Of a DNA stretch of 5,069 nt, positions 1-5,069 are shown in pieces. The notes under the pieces are model-generated. The model was not told the DNA's origin. It saw nothing but the letters and a program-made list of their open reading frames with translations, and ran no database searches. Position numbers and translations under genes: made by a program. The DNA is from Holophagaceae bacterium. Lineage in GTDB: Bacteria; Acidobacteriota; Holophagae; Holophagales; Holophagaceae. How positions within the stretch are numbered: the stretch's first letter is position 1; the number at the start of each line of letters is the position of its first letter. The stretch is taken from positions 1 to 5,069 of the forward strand of contig JANXQX010000034.1 in NCBI GenBank assembly GCA_025353305.1, read 5' to 3'.

Positions 1-2
1 TT

Positions 3-21
3 ATACTAAGTTGCGTTCAAT
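3..21. repeat. Left terminal inverted repeat of the IS630 element, including the TA duplication
   Basis: ATACTAAGTTGCGTTCAAT is the exact reverse complement of 1112-1130. The part belonging to the element begins at C6. Bases 4-5 are the TA target duplication and A3 is a chance match. An AT-rich stretch follows (22-40), in contrast to the GC-rich surroundings. The transposase promoter is probably near here, but no strong -35/-10 pair can be picked (weak candidate -10 TATCCT at 39-44). Confidence 0.93.
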
Positions 22-50
22 AAAATAATACCTATCTTTATCCTAGAGCC

Positions 51-56
51 AAGGAG
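51..56 (+). promoter_or_regulatory. Shine-Dalgarno site of the transposase
   Basis: AAGGAG lies five bases before the ATG at 62, a near-ideal ribosome binding site that fixes the transposase start. Confidence 0.8.
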
Positions 57-61
57 CTGGG

Positions 62-574
62 ATGAAGACACTGATCGCCCCCGACCGAGCCACTATTCAC
101 GGCCTTGCCGAGCGCCTGAAGAAGGCCAAAGGGCGGCCTGAATTTCAACGGATCCAGAGCGTGCTGATCCGGGCCACCCTAGGCAGCACAGCGGCAGAGA
201 TCGCCCGCCTGCTGGGCTGGTCCGTGGCGACGGTGCATGTCATCCACTCCAGGTGGGCCAAGGAGGGCGATGCGATCTTTGACTTGAAGGCCAAGGGCGG
301 GCGGCACCACCAATACCTGACTCTGGAGGAAGAAGCCTCCTTCCTTCAACCGTTCCTGGCCAAGGCGGAGGCGGGCGGAATCCTGAATGCCCAGGAGATC
401 AAGGCCGCGTTCGAGGCGCGGGTGGGGCGCATCGTCGCCAAGACCACCATCTACCGCCTGCTTGCGCGTCAAGGCTGGCGCAAGATCGCGCCCCGGCCGA
501 GGCATCCCAAGGCCGATCCGGCGGCGCAGGCCGCCTTTAAAAAAACTCGAAACCGAAGTCGGGGAGGAGGTTGA
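62..574 (+). CDS. IS630-family transposase, N-terminal part (frame A, DNA-binding region)
   Basis: This frame encodes the DNA-binding half of an IS630-type transposase, which recognises the terminal repeats. Residues about 42-68 form a helix-turn-helix typical of the family (TAAEIARLLGWSVATVHVI). A linker with GGR at 79-81 follows. Residues about 108-145 form a second, winged-helix-like unit ending in the family signature RQGWRKIAPRPRHPKADP. The start is set by AAGGAG five bases upstream. The meaningful protein ends at residue 161 (codon 542-544). The last nine residues (TRNRSRGGG, stop TGA 572-574) look like out-of-frame translation, while the sequence expected next in the family continues in the +1 frame. 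Made alone, this would be a 170-aa protein with no catalytic domain, which could compete with full transposase for the ends; that role is inference. Confidence 0.88.
   Translation: MKTLIAPDRATIHGLAERLKKAKGRPEFQRIQSVLIRATLGSTAAEIARLLGWSVATVHVIHSRWAKEGDAIFDLKAKGGRHHQYLTLEEEASFLQPFLAKAEAGGILNAQEIKAAFEARVGRIVAKTTIYRLLARQGWRKIAPRPRHPKADPAAQAAFKKTRNRSRGGG
536..545 (+). other. Frameshift site joining transposase frames A and B (TTT followed by A7)
   Basis: The zero frame reads TTT-AAA-AAA-ACT and the catalytic frame reads AAA-AAA-CTC. Moving between them needs skipping one base (+1, equal to -2). Loss of one A by RNA polymerase slippage on the A7 run would give the same product, FKK-LETEV. A classic -1 slip would enter the third frame, which does not resemble transposase. 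A homopolymer of this kind is a common programmed recoding site in IS elements. It is also where a one-base mutation or a sequencing indel would arise, and the window cannot separate these. Confidence 0.65.
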
Positions 575-1127
575 GCGACAGGCCCGGCAAGGACGCCCGG
601 TCCGGCTGATGTTCCAGGATGAAGGGCGGTTCGGACTCCTGGGCGATCCCCGGCGCTGCTGGGCTCCCAAAGGGGTCCGACCGATTGTCGGCGCTCGCTT
701 GCTCCGCCAGTTCACCTACGCATTTTCCGCGCTCAGCCCCCACGACGGCGAGATGGACAGCCTGGTCCTGCCATTCGTGAACGCCCAGACCATGTCCTTA
801 TTCCTGGCCCTGGTCGCCCAGCGCCACCCCGACGACTTCATCCTCATGGTCATGGACCAGGCCGGCTGGCACATCGCCCAAGCCCTGCAGGTCCCCGCCA
901 ACATGCGGATCCTGTACCTACCGCCCTACAGTCCCGAGCTGAACCCTGTTGAACACCTCTGGAAGGTCCTACGGGAAGGCTGGTTCGCCAACACGGTGTT
1001 CAGCGGCATGAAAGCCGTGGTGGACACCCTCTGCAAAGGTGTCCGGACCCTCGAAGCTGACCACGACAGAGTCCGCAGCTTCGCTGGCTTCGACTGGATT
1101 ACTTCTATCACATTGAACGCAACTTAG
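546..1127 (+). CDS. IS630-family transposase, C-terminal part (frame B, DDE catalytic domain)
   Basis: This frame is open from at least 387, but it only reads as transposase after the A run at 539-545, where LETEVGEEVERQ follows on from AAFKK of frame A. The RNase-H-fold DDE domain is complete: first Asp in MFQDEGRFG (codon 618-620), second Asp in MVMDQAGWH (855-857), and Glu in SPELNPVEHLW (951-953), 31 residues after the second Asp. YLPPYSPELNP is the hallmark motif just before the Glu. The family usually has Asn after the second Asp (DNAGWH); here it is Gln. The ATG at 387 lies in nonsense relative to the family and has no ribosome site, so this part is probably made only as a fusion (about 354 aa, normal for IS630). 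The stop TAG is the last three bases of the element. Confidence 0.9.
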   Translation, partial: LETEVGEEVERQARQGRPVRLMFQDEGRFGLLGDPRRCWAPKGVRPIVGARLLRQFTYAFSALSPHDGEMDSLVLPFVNAQTMSLFLALVAQRHPDDFILMVMDQAGWHIAQALQVPANMRILYLPPYSPELNPVEHLWKVLREGWFANTVFSGMKAVVDTLCKGVRTLEADHDRVRSFAGFDWITSITLNAT

Positions 1128-1130
1128 TAT
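1112..1130. repeat. Right terminal inverted repeat of the IS630 element, including the TA duplication
   Basis: ATTGAACGCAACTTAGTAT is the exact reverse complement of 3-21. The transposase stop codon TAG (1125-1127) forms the last three bases of the element, so the coding sequence runs right through the terminal repeat. TA at 1128-1129 is the second copy of the target duplication. Confidence 0.93.
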
Positions 1131-1225
1131 CAATCCCAAGCGTCAGTTATTCTTCCCGAAAGCCTGAGGTGGCCTAAGTTGATCCTGTTCAGCCCGGCTT
1201 TGGAGCTATCCGTTGGAGCGGCTGC
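1130..1225. other. Spacer between the IS and the decarboxylase 3' end
   Basis: The two flanking genes converge on these 96 bases. I find no coding frame with family features and no hairpin followed by a T run on either strand. The short symmetric stretch CCTGAGG (around 1165) is too small to call. The decarboxylase therefore lacks a visible intrinsic terminator before the IS, and its transcript may run into the IS as antisense RNA to the transposase. Confidence 0.5.
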
Positions 1226-2662
1226 TTAAGCTTCGGCTTCCACCCGCAGGAGCAATGCTTCGAGGTCCGATAATTCGGTGCGTGGATTGATGAGAGTGCA
1301 ACGGAGGTAGGTCTTGCCGCGCAGCGAGGTTTTCACGAGATAGTAGGAGCCTTCGCGGACGATGGCTTCGCGCACGTGGGCCTGGAATTCATTGGCGTTC
1401 GCAAAGTGCGGCGGAGCATAGCGGAAGCAGACGATGTTGCCTTCGGGCACCGTGGCCAATTCCCAGTGGGGCCGTTGGGCGACGAGCTCGCCGAAGGCGC
1501 GGCCCAGGTCGTACATGCGCTCAACGTAGGCCGCGAAGAAGCTGGTGCCGAGCACTTTCAAGGAGGCGTAGACCTGCAGCCCCAGCATCCGCTTGGTGCA
1601 TTCGAGGGTACGCTGGGCCAGGTCGTACCAGGTTTCCGTAGGATCCTGGCCGCCGAAAATGTAGACCGCCTGCTGACTGAAGGTTTCGAAGGAACGGCGT
1701 CCGTTCTGGAACACCACCAGCGTCGCCAGCGCGGGTGCGAGCAGCATCTTGTGGGCATCAATCACTACGGAATCCGCCCGCTCGATGCCCCGGAGCGCAG
1801 TCCGCAACCGATCCGAGACCACGGCTCCGCCCCCGTGGGCGCCATCCACATGCAGCCACACGCCGTATTCCGCGCAGAGCTCCGCGATGGCGTCCAGGGG
1901 ATCGATGGCGCCGGTGGCCGTGGAACCTGCGCTGGCGACCACAGCCACGACCGTGCAACCCTCCGCTTTCGCGTTCCGCAAGGAGGCCGCCAAGGCATCC
2001 AGGCGCATCCGATAGCGGGTGTCCGTGGGCACGGATACGACGCTACGGCCCCCCAGGCCCATGATTTGGGCGCTGCGCCGCACAGAGTAATGGGTCTGGT
2101 CCGAGGCGATCAGGCAAAGTGCACCGGCTGGCGTCACGCCTTCCTCCCAAACATCGCAGGAGGCCGCGTGCTGGCGGGCCGCCAGGAGTGCCGTGAGGTT
2201 GCCCGCGCTGCCGCCATGGGTGAGCACGCCATCCGCCAGCAGTGGATCAAACCCGATGCGGCCCGCGAACCAGCGGACCACGCTGCGCTCCATGGCCGTG
2301 GACACCGGGCCCATTTCATAGACCGCGCTGCCGTTGTTCAGGAAAGCTCCGGCGAAATCCAGCAACGCGCTCCAGGGCAGCGGTGATGTCACCTGATGGC
2401 CCACGTAGCAGGGATGGTGCAGATGGTTGCTATCGGATACCACCCTTGCCAGCAGAGCAATGGGATCCTCGCCACCCCGGGCGGGGAAATCCGCGGGCCA
2501 CCTGTCCATGGATTGCATCGGTGTAAAAGGAGGCAGCACAGGGCCTTCACGTCGGGCCGCGGCGGCCATGTGATCCGCCAAAAGATCCACCACGCGATGT
2601 CCCAGGCTTCGGAAAGAACCCGGGTCAAAGGCCGAATCGAGATCGCTATCCAGGTCGCTCAT
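1226..2662 (-). CDS. PLP-dependent group II amino-acid decarboxylase (substrate unknown)
   Basis: This 478-aa protein belongs to the fold-type I PLP group II decarboxylases (Pfam PF00282; relatives act on aromatic amino acids, glutamate or 2,4-diaminobutyrate), which remove the alpha-carboxyl group to yield an amine and CO2 in the cytoplasm. Visible motifs: THGGSAGN at 148-155 (phosphate binding), DQTHYSVRRSA with His191 (stacks on the PLP ring), HVDGAHGG with Asp273 (pairs with the pyridine nitrogen), and IDAHKMLLAP with Lys305, the Schiff-base lysine. The substrate-side segment HLHHPCYVGHQ (80-90) differs from that of well-known aromatic decarboxylases, so no substrate is claimed. Length is normal. 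The ATG at 2662 is the first possible start, since an in-frame TGA lies two codons upstream. No clear Shine-Dalgarno precedes it, and TTGAACCAT repeats surround it. No strong promoter is visible; TAAAAT (complement of 2755-2760) is a weak -10 candidate. The gene is divergent from the tricorn gene. Confidence 0.92.
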   Translation of the reverse strand: MSDLDSDLDSAFDPGSFRSLGHRVVDLLADHMAAAARREGPVLPPFTPMQSMDRWPADFPARGGEDPIALLARVVSDSNHLHHPCYVGHQVTSPLPWSALLDFAGAFLNNGSAVYEMGPVSTAMERSVVRWFAGRIGFDPLLADGVLTHGGSAGNLTALLAARQHAASCDVWEEGVTPAGALCLIASDQTHYSVRRSAQIMGLGGRSVVSVPTDTRYRMRLDALAASLRNAKAEGCTVVAVVASAGSTATGAIDPLDAIAELCAEYGVWLHVDGAHGGGAVVSDRLRTALRGIERADSVVIDAHKMLLAPALATLVVFQNGRRSFETFSQQAVYIFGGQDPTETWYDLAQRTLECTKRMLGLQVYASLKVLGTSFFAAYVERMYDLGRAFGELVAQRPHWELATVPEGNIVCFRYAPPHFANANEFQAHVREAIVREGSYYLVKTSLRGKTYLRCTLINPRTELSDLEALLLRVEAEA

Positions 2663-2669
2663 GGTTCAA
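2661..2669. repeat. 9-mer inverted copy over the decarboxylase start codon
   Basis: ATGGTTCAA on the plus strand reads TTGAACCAT on the minus strand, whose final AT are the first two bases of the decarboxylase ATG. It is exactly complementary to the tandem 9-mers at 2740-2756, so a transcript starting far enough upstream could fold one onto the other and cover the start codon. Confidence 0.5.
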
Positions 2670-2739
2670 GAATGGCACGAGACAGCAGGATAGGAACTGC
2701 GCTTAGGCATGGTTTCAGAAGCCGTTTTGCGGCCTTCCG

Positions 2740-2756
2740 TTGAACCATTGAACCAT
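2740..2756. repeat. Two tandem TTGAACCAT 9-mers upstream of the decarboxylase
   Basis: TTGAACCAT occurs at 2740-2748 and again at 2748-2756, sharing one T. On the decarboxylase strand these read ATGGTTCAATGGTTCAA. A degenerate version, ATGGTTTCA, lies at 2709-2717, and an exact inverted copy covers the start codon at 2661-2669. They could be paired half-sites for a regulator or RNA-pairing elements. The repeat is exact, the role is inferred. Confidence 0.5.
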
Positions 2757-2870
2757 TTTACGTTTGCCCTGGCAGTGGGCACCCCTTTAGGTATTCAAAG
2801 CTCATCGCAGCGGGATCGGTCGCAGTGGTCATAGGGATGATGGTGGCGCGATAGGCTCTCTCTTTTCCCT

Positions 2871-2907
2871 AGCCGAGCCGTCTCCAAGCCAGCACCGCGG
2901 CTCGGCT
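2871..2907. repeat. 10-bp GC-rich inverted repeat upstream of the tricorn promoter
   Basis: AGCCGAGCCG (2871-2880) and CGGCTCGGCT (2898-2907) are perfect reverse complements around a 17-base loop. Neither side is followed by a T run in its direction, and no gene ends here, so it is not a standard intrinsic terminator. Its right arm ends one base before the putative -35 hexamer, which suits an upstream protein-binding site or a barrier between the divergent units. Confidence 0.55.
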
Positions 2908-2908
2908 G

Positions 2909-2937
2909 TTCATATTCATCGTTAAACGATGTATATT
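2909..2937 (+). promoter_or_regulatory. Putative sigma-70-type promoter of the tricorn protease gene
   Basis: TTCATA (2909-2914, 4 of 6 to TTGACA) and TATATT (2932-2937, 5 of 6 to TATAAT) are separated by exactly 17 bases. Transcription would start near 2943-2946, leaving a leader of roughly 20 bases with the ribosome site inside it. This AT-rich stretch stands out in GC-rich DNA. It is called by eye and no start-site data are available. Confidence 0.6.
2912..2936. promoter_or_regulatory. 25-bp near-perfect palindrome, probable repressor operator
   Basis: The core CATCGTTAAACGATG (2917-2931) has perfect 7-bp arms around a central A. After one mismatched pair (T2916/T2932) the symmetry resumes as ATAT/ATAT out to 2912 and 2936. 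It fills the spacer of the putative promoter and overlaps both hexamers. A site of this size and symmetry fits a dimeric helix-turn-helix repressor (TetR, PadR or MarR type are examples); the regulator is not encoded in the window. Occupied, it should block RNA polymerase. Confidence 0.62.
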
Positions 2938-2952
2938 TCAGTACCCGTTTTC

Positions 2953-2956
2953 GGAG
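2953..2956 (+). promoter_or_regulatory. Shine-Dalgarno site of the tricorn gene
   Basis: GGAG lies six bases before the ATG at 2963 and supports that start, which is also directly followed by a signal-sequence-like N-terminus. Confidence 0.65.
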
Positions 2957-2962
2957 TCTTTG

Positions 2963-5069
2963 ATGCTGCGCTTCCGTGCTCCTTCCCTGCTTCTCGTCGC
3001 GTGCGCCCTCGTGGCCCAGGATCGCCTGCCACGCTTCGTCAGTTCGCCGGATGTGAATGGCGATCGAGTGGTGTTCACTTGGGAAGACGATCTTTGGCTC
3101 GGCTCCCTGAAAGGCGGGCCGGCGCGTCGGCTCACCACGCATCCAGGCCTGGAGACCGCGGCCCGGTTCAGCCCGGACGGCAAATGGATCGCCTTCAGCG
3201 CCCAGTACGATGGCGGCACCCAGGCCTACGTGATGAGCGCGGAAGGCGGAGCGCCGAAACGCCTCACCTGGGCGGGCGCCGCCACCGTGCAGGGCTGGAC
3301 GCCGGACAGCAAGCGGGTGGTTTACAAGGCCATTTCCGATTACAACTTCCGCCCCGTGGAACGGCTTTTCACTGTGGATCTCGACGGCCATGAACCCGAA
3401 GCCTTGGCGGTGCCGCGCGGCGTGCAGGGCACCGTCTCGCCCGACGGCCAGCAGTTGGCTTACAGCACTAAGGGCGTGGTGGAATATTACTGGAAGCGCT
3501 ACAAGGGTGGCCGCCATCAGGATCTGTGGCTGGCGGATCTGAAAAACAAACGCTACGAAAAACTCACCGATTACGTGGGTCGCAACGGCGCGCCTATGTG
3601 GGCCAACGGCAAGGTGATTTTCGAGTCCGACCGCGCCAGTAACGGCATCACCAACCTCTACGCCGTGGACCCCGCCACCAAGGCCGTGGAACCGCTCACG
3701 GACCTGAGGGATTTCGATGCCCAGCAGCCCAGCACCGATGGCCGTACTGTGGTCTTCGTGCAGGGGGGCTACCTGCAGTCGCTGGATCTCGCCACCAAGG
3801 CGGTGCGTCGCGTGGATGTCACCACCAGCAGCGATGGCTGGAGAGTTCTTCCGCGAACTTTGAATCCTAAGGACTGGATCCAATCCATGAGTCTGGTGGG
3901 CAGCACCGCCGTATTCGAAGCCCGGGGCGATGTGTTCCTGGTGCCCGCGGATTCGACCAAGCCCACCCTGAATCTCACGAAGACGCCGGGCGTGCGCGAA
4001 CGCATGCCGCGGCTCTCGCCGGACGGCAAGCGAGTGGCGTATTTCAGCGATGCCAGCGGCGATTACGATCTTTATGTGCAGGCCGTGGACGGCGCGCCCG
4101 AGCGGGTGGCCACGGGCCTGAAGACCGCGCTCTACCACCTGGAATGGAGCCCGGACGGCGGCAAGCTCCTGTTTGGCGACAAGAGCTTCGCGCTCTACGT
4201 CATGGACGTGGCCACGAAGAAGCTCACCAAGGTGGATGAGTCCCACGAACTGAAGAACGACGAGTTCACCTGGGAGGCCAGCGACTACACCTGGGCGCCG
4301 GATTCGCAATGGATCGCCTACAGTTTCGTGGAGCCCAGCCGCAACAGCCGCATCCACCTGTACAACCTCGCCACCACGCAGAAAATCACGCTGACCGATG
4401 GCTTCTACGATTGCCTGAATCCGCGCTTCGACCAGGACGGCAGCGCGCTGTACTTCCTCAGCTACAGCAATTTCCACACGCAGCTCGATCCCAGCCAGGA
4501 CAACCATATCCAGCCCGCGCCGGTGCAGGTCATGTCCGTGAAGCTGAAGGCCGGTGACGACAAAGGCGCTTTCCGCATCGATGCGGCGGGCTTGCCGGAT
4601 CGCATCGCCCAGCTGCCGGTGAAGGCCGGCAATCTGTTCCACCTTAAGGCCGGCAAGGGGATGGTCGGCTGGGATGAAGTCGAAGGCTGGGATGACAGCG
4701 TCGTGGAAGAAATGTACGGGCCCCGCGGCAATGAAAAATGGAAGCTGCACCTCTTCGATCCCGCCGCCAAGAAGGACAAGGAGGCGGTGCTGGGCGACAG
4801 CATCAGCGATTGGGCCTTCGATGCCGAGGGCAAGCGTGTGATCATCCGCAAGGGCGGCGTCTTCCATACGGGCGAGGCATCGGCGGTGTTCAACTCGAAA
4901 GCTCTGCCGGAGAAGCTGGACCTGGACCGCATGACCATGACCGCCGCGCCCCGCGAAGAATGGAAGCAGATTTTCGAGGACACCTGGCGCTGGTACCGGG
5001 ATTTCTTCTACGACACCAACATGAACGGCAACGACTGGAACGCCATCGGCGCCAAGTTCCGCGCCTGGC
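2963..5069 (+). CDS. Tricorn-type protease, N-terminal 702 residues (cut by window edge)
   Basis: Tricorn proteases are large serine peptidases (MEROPS S41) that cut oligopeptides into short pieces; the archaeal Thermoplasma enzyme is hexameric and feeds aminopeptidases. Here residues 1-18 look like a signal sequence: Arg3 and Arg5, then a hydrophobic run. L11-V-A-C14 also fits a lipobox, so the protein could be a lipoprotein or be cut after A18. Two propeller regions follow, marked by repeats of the SPDG kind: FSPDGK 69, WTPDSK 112, VSPDGQ 158, then LSPDGK 351, WSPDGG 395, WAPDSQ 444, FDQDGS 489 and FDAEGK 619. Residues about 662-702 (REEWKQIFEDTWRWYRDFFYD, then NMNGNDWNAI) match the start of the C1 domain. 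The PDZ domain and the S41 catalytic residues lie outside; full length is usually near 1050-1100 aa. Its own promoter, operator and ribosome site precede it. Family assignment is firm; activity cannot be judged here. Confidence 0.92.
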   Translation, partial: MLRFRAPSLLLVACALVAQDRLPRFVSSPDVNGDRVVFTWEDDLWLGSLKGGPARRLTTHPGLETAARFSPDGKWIAFSAQYDGGTQAYVMSAEGGAPKRLTWAGAATVQGWTPDSKRVVYKAISDYNFRPVERLFTVDLDGHEPEALAVPRGVQGTVSPDGQQLAYSTKGVVEYYWKRYKGGRHQDLWLADLKNKRYEKLTDYVGRNGAPMWANGKVIFESDRASNGITNLYAVDPATKAVEPLTDLRDFDAQQPSTDGRTVVFVQGGYLQSLDLATKAVRRVDVTTSSDGWRVLPRTLNPKDWIQSMSLVGSTAVFEARGDVFLVPADSTKPTLNLTKTPGVRERMPRLSPDGKRVAYFSDASGDYDLYVQAVDGAPERVATGLKTALYHLEWSPDGGKLLFGDKSFALYVMDVATKKLTKVDESHELKNDEFTWEASDYTWAPDSQWIAYSFVEPSRNSRIHLYNLATTQKITLTDGFYDCLNPRFDQDGSALYFLSYSNFHTQLDPSQDNHIQPAPVQVMSVKLKAGDDKGAFRIDAAGLPDRIAQLPVKAGNLFHLKAGKGMVGWDEVEGWDDSVVEEMYGPRGNEKWKLHLFDPAAKKDKEAVLGDSISDWAFDAEGKRVIIRKGGVFHTGEASAVFNSKALPEKLDLDRMTMTAAPREEWKQIFEDTWRWYRDFFYDTNMNGNDWNAIGAKFRAW

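Larger units (their letters stand above)
6..1127 (+). mobile_element. Complete IS630-family insertion sequence (1122 bp)
   Basis: The element is bounded by perfect inverted repeats and carries one transposase in two frames. IS630/Tc1/mariner elements insert at TA and duplicate it. Here a TA sits at 4-5 and again at 1128-1129, directly outside ends that read CTAAG... on the left and ...CTTAG on the right. Because TA is its own complement, the repeat seems to run through the duplication. The next base pair (A3/T1130) also matches by chance, and the match fails at T2/C1131. The inferred empty site is TTA-TA-TCAATCC. Length, ends, target site and protein content all agree with a full-length copy. 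Only five bases of left flank are visible, so what it landed beside on that side is unknown. On the right it stops 98 bp short of the decarboxylase stop codon and breaks no visible gene. Confidence 0.93.
2663..2962. other. Divergent intergenic regulatory region
   Basis: These 300 bases separate the ATG of the decarboxylase (leftward) from the ATG of the tricorn gene (rightward). No small gene is supported. The left half holds the TTGAACCAT repeats, a bulged hairpin (2718-2724 with 2730-2737) and a small hairpin with TGCCC/GGGCA arms (2765-2769 and 2777-2781). The right half holds the GC-rich inverted repeat, the promoter and the palindromic operator described separately. Between about 2785 and 2865 I see nothing I can name. 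Confidence 0.7.

Noticed and set aside
387..545. ATG at 387 as an independent start for the catalytic transposase frame
   Set aside because: No Shine-Dalgarno, and residues 1-49 from this start are an Arg/Pro-rich out-of-frame reading of the frame-A winged-helix region.
563..570. GGAGGAGG just before the frame-A stop as a ribosome site for frame B
   Set aside because: The only near start-like triplet (TTG 571-573) is not in frame B, and the in-frame ATG at 609 is too far and would give a protein starting three residues before the first catalytic Asp.
179..715. 178-aa minus-strand open frame across the transposase
   Set aside because: Arg/Gly/Pro-rich shadow of the GC-rich transposase; no motif and no ribosome site.
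1376..2386. 336-aa open frame on the plus strand opposite the decarboxylase
   Set aside because: It is in codon register with the decarboxylase, has no family features, and lies over the conserved PLP motifs of the real gene.
2740..2756. Tandem 9-mers as the beginning of a CRISPR or other repeat array
   Set aside because: Only two overlapping 9-base copies with no spacer and no further periodic units.
2765..2781. TGCCC/GGGCA hairpin as a terminator or riboswitch
   Set aside because: Five-bp stem with no T run and no surrounding conserved architecture that I recognise.
2898..2920. Right arm of the GC-rich repeat as an intrinsic terminator
   Set aside because: It is followed by GTTCATATTC rather than a T run, and no gene ends upstream on the plus strand; the minus direction also lacks a T run.
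2795..4867. 690-aa open frame on the minus strand, nearly as long as the tricorn gene
   Set aside because: Its codons lie exactly opposite the tricorn codons, so it stays open because the plus gene avoids TTA, CTA and TCA, as expected at high GC. The protein is His/Gly/Ala/Val-rich without recognisable motifs, while the plus frame carries clear tricorn motifs and a ribosome site.

Overview
The window is GC-rich bacterial chromosome holding one complete insertion sequence and two divergently transcribed genes. The bacterial type is a soft inference. A secreted tricorn-type protease, a PLP group II decarboxylase and an IS630 element together in high-GC DNA would suit Acidobacteriota (for example the Holophaga/Geothrix side) or a similar peptide-using soil or sediment phylum. 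No rRNA or other marker gene is present to confirm this.

Layout: (1) Positions 6-1127 are a full IS630-family (Tc1/mariner superfamily) insertion sequence of 1122 bp, flanked by duplicated TA dinucleotides. Its transposase is split over two overlapping frames that meet at a run of seven A residues (539-545). Joining them at that run gives about 354 aa with an N-terminal helix-turn-helix region and a complete DDE triad. (2) Positions 1130-1225 are a short spacer with no gene and no convincing terminator. (3) Positions 2662 down to 1226 (minus strand) encode a 478-aa PLP-dependent group II amino-acid decarboxylase with all PLP-binding residues in place and an unknown substrate. (4) Positions 2663-2962 are a 300-bp divergent regulatory region. 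It contains a well-formed sigma-70-like promoter (TTCATA - 17 nt - TATATT) with a near-perfect 25-bp palindrome between and over its hexamers, a 10-bp GC-rich inverted repeat just upstream, and two tandem copies of a 9-mer whose inverted copy covers the decarboxylase start codon. (5) From 2963 to the right edge runs a tricorn-protease gene (plus strand, 702 codons visible, no stop). It has a signal sequence, two beta-propeller regions and the start of the C1 domain. The PDZ and S41 serine-protease parts lie beyond the window.

How the genes might fit together: the tricorn homologue probably trims peptides outside the cytoplasm, and the decarboxylase would turn an amino acid or related acid into an amine in the cytoplasm. 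Their sharing of one intergenic region allows joint control, but the sequence does not prove a joint pathway. The IS lies 98 bp past the decarboxylase stop, faces it convergently and interrupts neither gene. I see no CRISPR array, tRNA, rRNA or clearly new multi-gene system. The parts most worth following up are the operator-over-promoter layout of the tricorn gene, the start-codon-complementary repeats of the decarboxylase, and the +1-type frameshift in the transposase.
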